From positions 310,001 through 374,000 of the forward strand of contig JAHBYW010000004.1 in assembly GCA_019635755.1 (NCBI GenBank): DNA of 64,000 nucleotides, written 5' to 3'. How positions within the stretch are numbered: the stretch's first letter is position 1; the number at the start of each line of letters is the position of its first letter. The translations under genes were made by a program, and so were the position numbers. This stretch comes from Rhizobiaceae bacterium. Lineage in GTDB: Bacteria; Pseudomonadota; Alphaproteobacteria; Rhizobiales; Rhizobiaceae. The notes under the pieces were generated by a model, which saw only the letters and a program-made list of their open reading frames with translations, was not told where the DNA came from and made no database searches. Positions 25,653-35,334 of this stretch are shown here, one piece after another.

Positions 25653-26686
25653 CACGCGACCTGTTCGTACGGCACGGCGATTTCGGAACGAGCCTCCATC
25701 CAGCCAGGAACCGGCAGGTTCTTGGTGCGCAGGAACGCGGGATTGAAGAGCTTCGACTGATAGCGCGTGCCGTAGTCGCACAGGATCGTCACGATCGTGT
25801 GCCCGGGTCCGAGTTCCCGCGCCAGCTTCATCGCACCGGCGATGTTGATGCCGCTGGAGCCGCCAAGGCACATTCCTTCTTCCTGGACGAGGTCGAAGAC
25901 GATCGGCAGCGCCTCCTCGTCGGTCACCTGCCAGGCGAAATCTGGCTCGAAACCCTCGAGGTTGGCGGTGATGCGGCCTTGGCCGATGCCTTCGGTGATG
26001 GAATTGCCTTCGGACTTGAGCACCCCTTCGGTGTAGAAGCTGAACAGCGCCGCGCCGAGCGGATCGGCGAGGCCGATCTTCACGTCGCGAGACTTCTCGC
26101 GCAGGCCCGCGGCGACGCCGGCCAGCGTGCCACCCGTGCCGACGGCCGAGACGAAGCCGTCGAGCTTGCCGCCGGTCTGTTTCCAGATCTCCTGGGCGGT
26201 CGTCCGGACGTGGCCGTCGCGGTTCGCGACATTGTCGAACTGATTGGCCCAGATCGCGCCGTTCTTCTCGGTGCGCGCAAGCGTCTCTGCCAGGCGCCCC
26301 GAGACCTTTATATAGTTGTTCGGGTTCTTGTAGGGCACGGCAGGGACTTCGATCAGTTCCGCGCCAAGCAGCCTGAGCGTGTCCTTCTTCTCCTGGCTCT
26401 GCGTGTCGGGGATAACGATGACGGTGCGGTAGCCCAGCGCCTTCGCGACGACCGTCAGCCCGATACCGGTGTTTCCGGCGGTGCCTTCGACGATGACGCC
26501 GCCCGGCCGCAGCAGCCCCCTCTCCTCAGCGTCGCGGATGATGAACAGGCCGGCGCGATCCTTCACGGACTGGCCCGGGTTGAGGAACTCGGCCTTCCCG
26601 AGAATCTCGCACCCCGTTTCATCCGAGGCGCGGCTCAGCCGGATCAGCGGCGTGTTTCCGATCGTCTCGAGGATCGAGCGATGCAT
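25652..26686 (-). CDS. cysK: Cysteine synthase A (O-acetylserine sulfhydrylase)
   Basis: 344 residues, about 20-30 longer than E. coli CysK, due mainly to a C-terminal extension (NPAFLRTKNLPVPGWMEARS) common in alphaproteobacteria. PLP-dependent synthesis of cysteine from O-acetylserine and sulfide. The Schiff-base lysine is in NPGQSVKDRAG, the substrate loop is EGTAGNTGIG, and the phosphate-binding loop is GTGGTLAG. ATG at 26686 follows AGGAAATC. It is first in the four-gene minus-strand operon with alaX, sseA and a GNAT enzyme. Confidence 0.94.
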   Translation of the reverse strand: MHRSILETIGNTPLIRLSRASDETGCEILGKAEFLNPGQSVKDRAGLFIIRDAEERGLLRPGGVIVEGTAGNTGIGLTVVAKALGYRTVIVIPDTQSQEKKDTLRLLGAELIEVPAVPYKNPNNYIKVSGRLAETLARTEKNGAIWANQFDNVANRDGHVRTTAQEIWKQTGGKLDGFVSAVGTGGTLAGVAAGLREKSRDVKIGLADPLGAALFSFYTEGVLKSEGNSITEGIGQGRITANLEGFEPDFAWQVTDEEALPIVFDLVQEEGMCLGGSSGINIAGAMKLARELGPGHTIVTILCDYGTRYQSKLFNPAFLRTKNLPVPGWMEARSEIAVPYEQVA

Positions 26687-26915
26687 GAAGATTTCCTGTC
26701 TGTTGACGACCGCGCGACCCTAGAAACGCCGGCACAGGCTTTCAAGGTGCGATTTTGCCGGCATGTCGCTCGCATTAGATCGGGAATCCGGTCGTTGCGC
26801 CCTTCCCAGCACCGGCCCCGCGTATGGGCCAACGCTGCATTCCGCATACCCTTTAGCGGGTTGGCTTTTCTCCTGAATTGCGGCACGTAGCGCGCGGGTC
26901 CCGACGGAGCAAGGA

Positions 26916-27704
26916 ATGGCGCTGTACAGCGCATCGCCCAAGGATGGAGTGGCCTGGATCACAGGCGCCAGCACTGGCATCGGCCGCGCGCTGGCGATCG
27001 ACCTTGCGCGCGAGGGCTACGTCGTGGCCGTTACCGCGCGCGACGAGGAGAACCTCACCAGCCTTGTCGCCGAGGTCGCCGGCGCTTCGGGTCGCATCGT
27101 CGCATTCCCGAGCGACGTGACCGACGAGCAGAACATGGCGCGCACCGTCGAAGCCATCGAGCGCGACGCCGGCCCGATCGTGCTGGCCGTCTTCAATGCC
27201 GGCAATTATTTCCCGACCCGGCCGCAGCGGCTGGAATCGTTGAACTTCTCACGCACCTTCGAGGTGAACGTGATGGGCGTCATCTACGGCTTGGTGCCGG
27301 CCGTCGAGAAGATGCGCGAGCGCAAGCGCGGCCACGTCGTCGTCGTCGGGTCCGTCACCGCCTATTTCGGCTGGCCGGCGACCGCCGCCTACGGCGCCTC
27401 GAAGGCGGCGCTGTTCAACCTCGCCGAGAGCCTCAAATACGACTTCGACCGGATGAACATCCGAATCCAGGTGGTGAACCCGGGTTTCGTGGACACACCG
27501 ATGGTCCGCATGCACAAGACCGGGCTGCCCGCAGTGATGCCGGTCGCCGCGGCGTCGCGGCGGATCGTGGCGGCGCTTGGATCGAACCGCTTCGAGACGA
27601 CCTTCCCGCGCCGCTTCACCTGGTTCCTGAAGCTCCTGCGCATTTTGCCGCAACCGCTGCGCTTCTGGTTCGTGAACCGGGCGACGGGCTGGAACCGGCG
27701 CTAG
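26916..27704 (+). CDS. SDR family NAD(P)-dependent oxidoreductase
   Basis: 262 residues. Classical short-chain dehydrogenase: cofactor motif ITGASTGIGRALAI, then FNAGNYF (NAG), catalytic Ser in VVGSVTAYFG, and YGASKAA (Tyr-x3-Lys). The C-terminal part RRFTWFLKLLRILPQPLRFW is hydrophobic and basic, as in membrane-associated SDRs. ATG at 26916 has AAGGA directly upstream. It is followed after 70 bp by an alpha/beta hydrolase on the same strand. Substrate is unknown. Confidence 0.9.
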   Translation: MALYSASPKDGVAWITGASTGIGRALAIDLAREGYVVAVTARDEENLTSLVAEVAGASGRIVAFPSDVTDEQNMARTVEAIERDAGPIVLAVFNAGNYFPTRPQRLESLNFSRTFEVNVMGVIYGLVPAVEKMRERKRGHVVVVGSVTAYFGWPATAAYGASKAALFNLAESLKYDFDRMNIRIQVVNPGFVDTPMVRMHKTGLPAVMPVAAASRRIVAALGSNRFETTFPRRFTWFLKLLRILPQPLRFWFVNRATGWNRR

Positions 27705-27774
27705 CTGTGCCGGGTCAGGTTGCGCGTCCAGTCTGCCGGCGCTAGGTCTGCAGCGTACAGGAGTTTTGCCGAGG

Positions 27775-28752
27775 ATGGGCCGCAAGCTGGGACTGATCGT
27801 TCTCGCCCTCCTCGCCGCGTCGGCCCTCGTCTTTGTCCTCGGCCCCCGCGTTCCGGTGGACACACGGGTGACGTTCGACCCCGCCGCGCTGGGCGACGAC
27901 GCCGAAGACTACCTGGCCGCCAAGGAAGGGGCCGTACCGGGAATCCGCGAGGACCTGCAGAAGGAGATCGTCTGGGCGGACCCGCTGACCCGCCGCAGGA
28001 CGCCCCTGTCGATCGTCTACATCCATGGGTTCTCGGCCTCGAAGGGCGAGATACAGCCGGTCCCGGACATCGTCGCGGCGGGGCTGGACGCCAATCTGTT
28101 CTACACCCGCCTTACCGGCCACGGCCGCGACGGGGCGGCGATGCTGGAGGGCAGCGTCAACGCCTGGGTCAACGACTACGCGGAAGCGCTGGCCATCGGC
28201 CGGGCGATCGGCGACCGCGTCGTCGTCATCGCCACGTCCACCGGCGCATCGCTGGCCTTGTGGGCTGCGACGCAGCCGGGCATGTCCGACAGCGTCGCGA
28301 CGATCATCGCCGTCTCGCCAAATCTGGGCCTGCGCGCCTCGGGCTCCCAGGTCCTCACCTGGCCGTGGGGTGGCCAGATCGCGGAGCTGCTGATCGGGAA
28401 GGAGCGGGGTTTCGAGCCCGTCAACGAACTCCACGCGCGCTATTGGACGACGCGCTACCCGACACGGGCGATCTTGCCCATGGCCGCGCTGACCGAACTG
28501 GCCGCCGGTGCGCCGGTCGAGAACGCGACGATCCCGGCCCTGTTCATCTTCTCCGACGACGACCAGGTGGTGAGGGCGGATCGCATCCGGGAGATCGCCG
28601 CACGCTGGGGAGCGCATCACGAGATCGTGCCGGTCGAGAAGAACGACGATCCGTCCAGCCACGTCATCACCGGCGACGCGCTCTCGCCATCGACCACCCG
28701 CGTTGTTGCCGGCCGGATCGGCGTCTGGATCGAAGCCGTCGCCGGGGAGTGA
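27775..28752 (+). CDS. Alpha/beta hydrolase with N-terminal membrane anchor
   Basis: 325 residues from ATG at 27775; GGAG lies 11 nt upstream, and a TTG at 27766 is less likely because of 2-nt spacing. One hydrophobic segment (GLIVLALLAASALVFVLG) anchors or exports the protein. The hydrolase fold shows IVYIHGFSASKGE (oxyanion region), the nucleophile elbow ATSTGAS, the acid loop FSDDDQVV and a C-terminal SSHVITGD holding the probable catalytic His. Substrate is not evident. The neighbouring upstream SDR may be co-transcribed. Confidence 0.85.
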   Translation: MGRKLGLIVLALLAASALVFVLGPRVPVDTRVTFDPAALGDDAEDYLAAKEGAVPGIREDLQKEIVWADPLTRRRTPLSIVYIHGFSASKGEIQPVPDIVAAGLDANLFYTRLTGHGRDGAAMLEGSVNAWVNDYAEALAIGRAIGDRVVVIATSTGASLALWAATQPGMSDSVATIIAVSPNLGLRASGSQVLTWPWGGQIAELLIGKERGFEPVNELHARYWTTRYPTRAILPMAALTELAAGAPVENATIPALFIFSDDDQVVRADRIREIAARWGAHHEIVPVEKNDDPSSHVITGDALSPSTTRVVAGRIGVWIEAVAGE

Positions 28753-28753
28753 T

Positions 28754-29959
28754 CTACGGCTTGACGGCCGGCGCGTGAGGCGGCGCGTCGCGCGAGAAGA
28801 GATAGATCGCCAGCGCGGCGCCGAGCGTCGCCACGTAGAACAGAAACAGCGCCTGGTATGCCGCGGCCGGATCGCCGGGCACCACGGACGCCGTCACGAC
28901 GGCCCCCGTCGCGAACTGCATGACGCCCACGCCGCCGATCGAGAAGAAGTTCATCAGCGTGACGCCGCGCCCCAGCAGATGGGCCGGGAGGAAGGCACGC
29001 GCATGGGCCATCAGAAGCCCGTAGCTGCCGCCGAACAGGCCGATCCCGACGAGCAGCCCGGTGGCAGTCGGCATCCCTGCCGTGACATGCATCGAAAGAT
29101 ATGCAAGCGCCGCAAGTCCGACCACGTTGCCACCCACAGCAACCCATTTGCGTGTGCGGAAGAACGTGTCGAGCGGACCGTAGAGGAAGGCACCGGCGAC
29201 CATCGCCAGCGCCATCGTCAGCGTCACATTGCCGATGGTGATCGCATCGGCGCCGTACACGTCGGTCAGATAGGGGCCGGCCCACAACCCGCGTATTCCC
29301 GCCGCGGGCGCATAGTTCAGCGCGGTCAGCGGAATGATCGCCCAGAGCACCGGCATCCGGAACAGGTCGAGATAGCCGGCGAAGCCACCGGTCCCTTCCG
29401 CCTCTTCCGGCACGTCGGGGTCGCGGATGAGCAGCAGCATCGCCGCCGCGACGAGCGCGGTGGTCACCGCAAGTCCCAGCATGACGGGGCGCCACCCGAA
29501 CGCCTCGGCGGCATTCGCCAGCGGCGCCGCGCCGATCACATTGCCGGCGGTGCCGAACGCGACCGTCCAGGACGCGAGCACCGCGAAGCGCGCCGGAGAG
29601 TATGTCCGCGCATAGATGAACAGGACCGCCATCAGCACCGGCGCGCAGCCGAGGCCGATCAGTGCCATCGCAGCGGTGATCATCCAGGGCGTCGAGGCAA
29701 GCGCGAACAGAACGGCGCCGCCACCGCCGGCCAAGCCGAGGAGCAGCGCTGAGGTGCGGCGCGGACCGTAGCGGTCAAGCGCGACTCCGACCGCGAACTG
29801 GGCGCAGGCGAACACGATGAAGTAGGCGCCCGACGCCAGCGACAGATCGGCCTTGGTTGCACCGATCTCCGCCGAGAGCGCAGGCGTCAGGACCGCGAGG
29901 AACGACCGGTAGAACTGGGAGAGTACATAGGCGACGCACAGTGTCGCGATGCCGGCCAT
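28754..29959 (-). CDS. MFS transporter
   Basis: 401 residues with about 12 hydrophobic segments. The loop 2-3 motif appears as VALDRYGPRRTSALLLG. A second half begins with LDLFRMPVLWAIIPLTALNY, and GPLDTFFRTRKWVAVGG is the matching loop. It resembles the NreB/CynX-like or nitrate/sugar-type MFS members, but no substrate can be assigned. Its stop lies one base from the stop of the convergent hydrolase gene, and its start is 150 bp from the helicase stop. Confidence 0.85.
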   Translation of the reverse strand: MAGIATLCVAYVLSQFYRSFLAVLTPALSAEIGATKADLSLASGAYFIVFACAQFAVGVALDRYGPRRTSALLLGLAGGGGAVLFALASTPWMITAAMALIGLGCAPVLMAVLFIYARTYSPARFAVLASWTVAFGTAGNVIGAAPLANAAEAFGWRPVMLGLAVTTALVAAAMLLLIRDPDVPEEAEGTGGFAGYLDLFRMPVLWAIIPLTALNYAPAAGIRGLWAGPYLTDVYGADAITIGNVTLTMALAMVAGAFLYGPLDTFFRTRKWVAVGGNVVGLAALAYLSMHVTAGMPTATGLLVGIGLFGGSYGLLMAHARAFLPAHLLGRGVTLMNFFSIGGVGVMQFATGAVVTASVVPGDPAAAYQALFLFYVATLGAALAIYLFSRDAPPHAPAVKP

Positions 29960-30109
29960 GGACGGGACACTCCGCTCGGGCGTTTCGGTCGGCTGCCCCT
30001 AGCCCGTGCGGACCTCCCGGGCAAATACGCCAGCCCGATGCGACAAGCGGCACAGATCGCTCCGTGCCGCCTTTCGAAAGCAATCACCCAACGCCAAATG
30101 GGCCGGGCG

Positions 30110-31615
30110 TCAGGCCGCCCGCGCCGGCCGCCGCCCACCAAAACGGCGCTTCTTGTTGAAAGGCCGACGATGGTCAGGCCGCATCGCACCCTCCGGACGG
30201 TGCGCGCCTGAGGCCGGCAGGCCATGGAACTCGCCCGCGGCGAGGTCCTCGCGGCGCTTGCCTTGCGCCTGCGGCTGACCGCCATGCGGCTGATGGCGGC
30301 CGGGCTTGCCATGCTGCTTGTGACCGAACGGCTTTGCGCCTTCCGGCTTGCGATGACCGTTCCGCGTCTTGCCGTTCGGCTTGCCCTGGCGATTGCCGTC
30401 CGGGCGCTCTTGGCCCGCGCGATCGGCGTGGCGGACCGTGTTCGGATCGCGCGGCTCGCGCTGTGGGTCCGGCTGGCCCGTATGATCCGCCGTCACCGGC
30501 AGCTTCATCCGGATGGTCTTTTCGACCGAGCGCAGCTTCGCGTTCTCCGACGGATCGCAGAGCGTGATCGCGACGCCGTCGGCGCCGTTGCGGCCGGTGC
30601 GGCCAATGCGGTGGACATAGCTTTCCGCCTCGTCCGGCAGGTCGAAATTTACCACATGGCTGATGCCGGGAACGTCGATGCCGCGGGCCGCGATGTCGGT
30701 CGCGACCAGAATGCGCACCTTGCCCTCGCGGAAGCCGTTCAGGGCGTTCTGGCGGGCGTTCTGCGACTTGTTGCCGTGGATGACCGCGGCCGGAAGGCCG
30801 TCGCGCTCGAGATCGCGGGTGATACGGTCGGCGCCATGCTTGGTGCGCGAGAACACGATGACGGACCGCATCGCCTCGTCGGCCAGCATCGTTGCCAGCA
30901 CCTGGCGCTTCTGCTTGGTGCGCGCCATCACCACGCTTTGGCGGATCTCCGCCGCCGTCGTGCCCTGCGGCGCAACCTCGACCCGGACCGGGTCCTTCAG
31001 CAGCCCTTGCGCCAGCGCCTCGATCTCGGGCGGCATCGTCGCGGAGAACAGCATGGTCTGCCGGTCGGGCGCTGTCGCCTTGGCGAGGCGGCGCACGTCA
31101 TTGATGAAGCCCATGTCGAGCATCCGGTCGGCCTCGTCGAGCACCAGCCACTTGGTGTCGGCCAGCGTCACGTCGCGCTCGCGAACGAGATCGGTGAGGC
31201 GGCCGGGCGTCGCGATGAGAACGTCGACGCCGGGCTGCAGCTTCTTGACCTGGCTGAACCGCGACACGCCGCCCAGTACCAGCGCCGTCGAGACGTGCGC
31301 GCCCTTGGACAGCTTGCGGAAGGTCTCGTCGATCTGCACGGCGAGTTCACGCGTCGGCACGAGCACAAGCGCGCGGGCCGACTTGGGCGCGCGCTTGGTT
31401 CCGAGGCCGACGATCTTGGCGAGGATCGGCAGCGCGAAGGCGGCGGTCTTGCCCGAACCGGTCTGGGCGACGCCGACGAGATCGCGCCCCTGCAGCAGCG
31501 TCGGGATCGCCTTGTCCTGGATCGGCTTCGTCTCGGTGTATCCGACAGCGGCGGTCGCCTTCAGCAACTGGCCGGAAATCCCCAGAGCCTCGAAGGCGTT
31601 CGGGGTCGAGTTCAT
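30110..31615 (-). CDS. rhlE: DEAD-box RNA helicase (RhlE type)
   Basis: 501 residues from ATG at 31615; an in-frame TTG at 31627 with GAGAGA 5 nt upstream is a credible alternative. All helicase motifs are present: Q motif [43 protein letters not shown] and HRIGRTGR. The C-terminal 130 residues are a basic low-complexity tail rich in Gly, His, Lys, Arg, Gln and Pro, typical of RNA-binding extensions in RhlE. Role: unwinding of structured RNA in ribosome assembly and mRNA decay, often cold-induced. A 343-bp gene-free region precedes it. Confidence 0.93.
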   Translation of the reverse strand: MNSTPNAFEALGISGQLLKATAAVGYTETKPIQDKAIPTLLQGRDLVGVAQTGSGKTAAFALPILAKIVGLGTKRAPKSARALVLVPTRELAVQIDETFRKLSKGAHVSTALVLGGVSRFSQVKKLQPGVDVLIATPGRLTDLVRERDVTLADTKWLVLDEADRMLDMGFINDVRRLAKATAPDRQTMLFSATMPPEIEALAQGLLKDPVRVEVAPQGTTAAEIRQSVVMARTKQKRQVLATMLADEAMRSVIVFSRTKHGADRITRDLERDGLPAAVIHGNKSQNARQNALNGFREGKVRILVATDIAARGIDVPGISHVVNFDLPDEAESYVHRIGRTGRNGADGVAITLCDPSENAKLRSVEKTIRMKLPVTADHTGQPDPQREPRDPNTVRHADRAGQERPDGNRQGKPNGKTRNGHRKPEGAKPFGHKQHGKPGRHQPHGGQPQAQGKRREDLAAGEFHGLPASGAHRPEGAMRPDHRRPFNKKRRFGGRRPARAA

Positions 31616-31958
31616 TTCAGTGTTCAATGGAATCTCTCTCAAGCGGCCTTCGGCCGCAAACGACGTCGCGGCGGGCGCATCCCGCCGGAATCCTGTGTGT
31701 GATGACGACAAGGCGGCAGGCGATGATCGCCCGCGCGGTTGCGCTGTCGTGCCCGTGAGCTTCGTGCCCGCGGGGCTTGTTCTCCCGATCGCAAGAAAGG
31801 GAGAAACCGACGCAACCAGTCCAATTGAGGAAAGCCGGAAAACCGGCCCATGCGCCTTGGTAGCGCGCATATGGGCTGGTTCGGGGGAAATGGCAAGGAG
31901 ATTTGTGCTGCGGCGCAGCAAAGGCCCGACCGTTGGAGGGCCGCCAAGTCTGCGCGAC
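31616..31958. other. Gene-free region upstream of the helicase
   Basis: 343 bp between the helicase start and the DUF1697 stop. No credible gene was found on either strand. A short inverted repeat GCTGCG/CGCAGC occurs near 31910-31922, without a T-tract. The length would allow a long 5' leader, as is common for cold-regulated DEAD-box helicases, but no specific element was recognised. Confidence 0.5.
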
Positions 31959-32489
31959 CTACCTCGCCCCCTCGCCCAGCTCCGCCAGCTTCAGCACCGT
32001 GTTCCAGTTGCGCGCGGTGTTCGACACGCCGATGCCCTTGTCGAACTTTGCCGCGAATTTCGAGGTGCCAAAACCCTTCGGCGTGTGCAGATAGGCGACC
32101 TTGCCGATTACCTCGATCGCCTCCCCGCCGACGACGAGCGTGCGCAGCGTTTCGAGTGCTTCCGCCTTCGGCTTGCCGTCGAGCCACGCCGCGTGAAGCT
32201 GGTTCCCGGCCTTGAAATCCGTGAACGGGTTGTTCTTGATGACCGTCTTCCACTCGGTCAGCGTCGGCGCATAGATCGCCTTGTCGAAGCCGAAGTCCCG
32301 TTTGCAGATCGCAGCCACCGTCTTCAGCATCTCCGCGCGCGGCATCCCGGTCTTCAGATACGCGTTGCCGCTGTTGATGTAGGTGCCCGCATTTTCGAAG
32401 CCGGCCTGGGTCAACGCCTCGCGCAGCGGCTTGGTGGGCAGCTGCGTCGCGCCGCCGACGCCACGGAAAAGCAGGATGTAGACCGTCAT
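31959..32489 (-). CDS. DUF1697 domain-containing protein
   Basis: 176 residues. The DUF1697 signature is present: MTVYILLFRGVGGATQLPTK, LREALTQAGFENAGTYINSG and NPF followed later by VAYLHTPKGFGTSKFAAKF. Function is unknown. Its ATG overlaps the ilvA stop by 4 bases (ATGA type), so it is translationally coupled to threonine dehydratase. That operon link is not explained by current knowledge of the family. Confidence 0.88.
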   Translation of the reverse strand: MTVYILLFRGVGGATQLPTKPLREALTQAGFENAGTYINSGNAYLKTGMPRAEMLKTVAAICKRDFGFDKAIYAPTLTEWKTVIKNNPFTDFKAGNQLHAAWLDGKPKAEALETLRTLVVGGEAIEVIGKVAYLHTPKGFGTSKFAAKFDKGIGVSNTARNWNTVLKLAELGEGAR

Positions 32490-33742
32490 ATGATGAGCCC
32501 TGCGAGAACTTCGTTCTCGGTGATGTCCTGATAGGCCCAGCCCGCCTTGCGGAAACGCTCGGTCAGCAGGTCGAAGTTCCGGCGGTCCTTGGTCTCGATC
32601 CCGATCAGCACGGACCCGAAATTGCGCGCCGACTTCTTGAGATACTCGAAGCGCGAAATGTCGTCCTCCGGGCCGAGCAGCTGCAGGAAATCCCTGAGCG
32701 CGCCCGGCCGCTGGGGAAAGCGGAAGACGAAATATTTCTTCAGCCCCTCGAAGCGCAGCGCCCGCTCCTTCACGTCCGGCAGCCGCTCGAAGTCGAAATT
32801 GCTCCCCGAGACAACGCAGACGATCGACCTGCCTTTGATCTCCTTCTTCGGAAAATCCTTGAGCGCATCGATCGCCAGCGCGCCGGCCGGCTCCAGCACC
32901 ACGCCCTCGATGTTCAGCATCTCGACGATCGTCGCGCAGACACGGTTCTCCGGGATCAGCCGCACGGCGTCGGCCGGAAAATCCTTGAGCAGCCGGAAGT
33001 TCTCACGGCCGATCTCGGCCACGGCCGCGCCGTCGACGAAATTGTCGACCGTGTCGAGCTTCACCCGCCTGCCCTCGGCGAGGCTGCGGCTGAGGCTCGG
33101 CGCACCGGTAGGCTCGGCGAAGACGAAACGCGGTGTCCGCCCGATGTCGTGGAGATAGCGCGTCACGCCGGCGGACAGCCCGCCGCCGCCGACGGGCAGC
33201 ACGACGATGTCGGGGATGTCGCCGCCCGGAAACTGGTCCGCGACCTCGTAGGCGACAGTCGCCTGCCCCTCGATGATGTCCTTGTGGTCGAACGGCGGCA
33301 CCATGTGGCCGTGGCCGGCCTCGGCGAAATCGATGGCGGCGCGGTAGCATTCGTCGAAGAAGTCGCCGATCAGCCGGATCTCGACGAAGCCTCCGCCGAA
33401 ATGGCGCGTCTTGTCGATCTTCTGCTGCGGTGTCGTCACCGGCATGAAGACGACGCCCTTGCGGCCGAAATGGCGGCAGACGAAGGCGAAGCCCTGCGCA
33501 TGGTTGCCGGCGGAGGCACAAACGAAGAGGTCGGATGCATCGACCTCGGCGACCGCCTTGCGGAAGAAGTTGAACGCCCCGCGAATCTTGTAGGAACGCA
33601 CTGGCGTCAGGTCCTCGCGCTTCAGGTAGACCCGGCCGCCGGTCTTCTGCGACAGATAGAGATTCTCCTGCAGCGGCGTCTCCGCGAACAGCGCCCGCAT
33701 CTCGCCTGCGGCCGTCCTGACACGCTCCGCGAAACCCGACAT
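32486..33742 (-). CDS. ilvA: Threonine ammonia-lyase (threonine dehydratase)
   Basis: 418 residues from ATG at 33742, chosen because GGGAG lies 7 nt upstream and family members begin near MSGF; an ATG at 33787 is possible. PLP-dependent deamination of threonine to 2-oxobutyrate, the first step of isoleucine synthesis. Motifs: VRSYKIRGAFNF with the PLP lysine, SAGNHAQGFAF, VLPVGGGGLSAG and VCVVSGSN. A C-terminal ACT-like regulatory region (FVFRFPQRPGALRDFLQLLG) is present once, as in the shorter IlvA form. It forms an operon with DUF1697. Confidence 0.93.
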   Translation of the reverse strand: MSGFAERVRTAAGEMRALFAETPLQENLYLSQKTGGRVYLKREDLTPVRSYKIRGAFNFFRKAVAEVDASDLFVCASAGNHAQGFAFVCRHFGRKGVVFMPVTTPQQKIDKTRHFGGGFVEIRLIGDFFDECYRAAIDFAEAGHGHMVPPFDHKDIIEGQATVAYEVADQFPGGDIPDIVVLPVGGGGLSAGVTRYLHDIGRTPRFVFAEPTGAPSLSRSLAEGRRVKLDTVDNFVDGAAVAEIGRENFRLLKDFPADAVRLIPENRVCATIVEMLNIEGVVLEPAGALAIDALKDFPKKEIKGRSIVCVVSGSNFDFERLPDVKERALRFEGLKKYFVFRFPQRPGALRDFLQLLGPEDDISRFEYLKKSARNFGSVLIGIETKDRRNFDLLTERFRKAGWAYQDITENEVLAGLII

Positions 33743-33874
33743 TCTCCTGCTCCCGATCGCGCCGTCCGCCGTGTCGCTCTCTTGCATATTCGTTCCGCCA
33801 AGGCCACTGTCCGGCCGCGCCGGCTGCCCCCGCGGGGATGCGCGCGGCAGTCGCTCGCAAGGGTCTCACGCCTC

Positions 33875-35332
33875 GTGAACAGAGTAGCCATCCGCGCCGC
33901 GATCCACGTCTCGGCGATCTTCGCGATCTACCTCTCCGTTGCGATGCTCCTCCCGGCCGCCGTCGACCTCTATGCCGGCCACGACGACTGGCAGACCTTT
34001 GCCTTTTCCGCGCTGTTCCTCGGCGGTCTCGCCACGGCCGTGGCACTGGCCACGCAGGGCCGCCCGCCGCCGGTGACCACCCGCTTCGGCTTCCTGCTGG
34101 TCAACCTGCTGTGGGTCACGATGGCGCTGGCCGGCGCGGTGCCGTTCCTGGCCTCGTCCTTCGACATGAGCCTGGCCGATGCGTTCTTCGAGTCGGTCTC
34201 CGGCATCACGACCACCGGCGGGACGGTCATCTCAGGCCTCGACAGTGCCCCGCCGGGGCTGCTGCTGTGGCGGTCGCTGCTCTCTTTCATGGGCGGCCTG
34301 GGCGTCATCGCGCTCGGCCTGTTCCTCCTGCCCTTCCTGAACATTGGCGGGGTTTCCTACTTCAAGATCGAATCGTCCGACATCGAGGACCGTCCGTTCG
34401 AACGATTCCGCACGTTCACGCTGAGCCTGATCGGCATCTACGCGCTGCTGGTGGCGATCTGCGCCGGCTCCTACACGGCCGCCGGCATGAGCGCCTTCAA
34501 CGCGGTCAACCACGCGATGGCGACGGTCGCCACCGGCGGATTCTCCACGCACGACACCTCCTTCGTGCAGTATGCCGATCGCCCGGCGATCCTCTGGATC
34601 GCCATCGTCTTCATGTTCATCGGCTCGCTGCCCTTCTCGATCATGATCCTGTTCGCGCTGCGCGGCCGCCTGGATGCGCTCCGCGATCCGCAGATCCGCG
34701 TCTTCGCGGGGTACTGCATCGTCTTTTCGGTCGCCGTCGCGGTGTATCTGCGCGTCAAGCTCGACATGCCGTTCTTCGAGGCACTGACCCAATCGACGTT
34801 CAACTTCATGTCGGTCATCACGACCACCGGATTCGCCAGCGACGACTACAACCAGTGGGGACCCTTCGCGGTGGCCTGCATATTCGTCGCCATGTTCCTC
34901 GGCGGGTGTTCGGGCTCCACGACCGGCGGCATCAAGGCCTACCGCTTTCTCATCCTCGCCGAACTGCTGATGAACGGCCTTCGGCGCCTGATCTATCCGA
35001 GCACCGTCCTGCCCGTCCGCTACGGCGACCGCACCGTCGACGACGACATGCAGCGCGCCGTCGTGCTGTTCATCGCGTCATTTTTCGTCCTGTGGGCCAT
35101 TGGCACGATTCTCCTCGGTGCCACGGGGCTCGACTACATCACGGCCACCACCGGCGCGCTGACCTCCATCACCAATGTCGGGCCGGGCCTTGGTCCGATC
35201 ATCGGACCGGTCGGAAACTTCGCCACCCTGCCGGACTCGGCCAAGTGGATCTGCGCGGTGCTGATGCTGCTCGGCCGGCTGGAGATCCTCGCCGTGCTGG
35301 TGATCTTCACGCCGACTTTCTGGGGACGCTGA
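33875..35332 (+). CDS. trkH: TrkH family potassium uptake channel subunit
   Basis: 485 residues from GTG at 33875, which restores the first membrane helix (AAIHVSAIFAIYLSVAMLLP). Four pore loops are visible: SGITTTGGTV, TVATGGFSTHD, SVITTTGFASDD and LTSITNVGPGLG. A loop SGSTTGGIKAYRF lies in the second half, as in all TrkH proteins. It is the membrane part of the Trk K+ uptake system and needs a cytosolic TrkA, which is not in the window. The M24-like gene starts 2 bp after the stop, so the two are co-transcribed. Confidence 0.92.
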   Translation: MNRVAIRAAIHVSAIFAIYLSVAMLLPAAVDLYAGHDDWQTFAFSALFLGGLATAVALATQGRPPPVTTRFGFLLVNLLWVTMALAGAVPFLASSFDMSLADAFFESVSGITTTGGTVISGLDSAPPGLLLWRSLLSFMGGLGVIALGLFLLPFLNIGGVSYFKIESSDIEDRPFERFRTFTLSLIGIYALLVAICAGSYTAAGMSAFNAVNHAMATVATGGFSTHDTSFVQYADRPAILWIAIVFMFIGSLPFSIMILFALRGRLDALRDPQIRVFAGYCIVFSVAVAVYLRVKLDMPFFEALTQSTFNFMSVITTTGFASDDYNQWGPFAVACIFVAMFLGGCSGSTTGGIKAYRFLILAELLMNGLRRLIYPSTVLPVRYGDRTVDDDMQRAVVLFIASFFVLWAIGTILLGATGLDYITATTGALTSITNVGPGLGPIIGPVGNFATLPDSAKWICAVLMLLGRLEILAVLVIFTPTFWGR

Positions 35333-35334
35333 TC

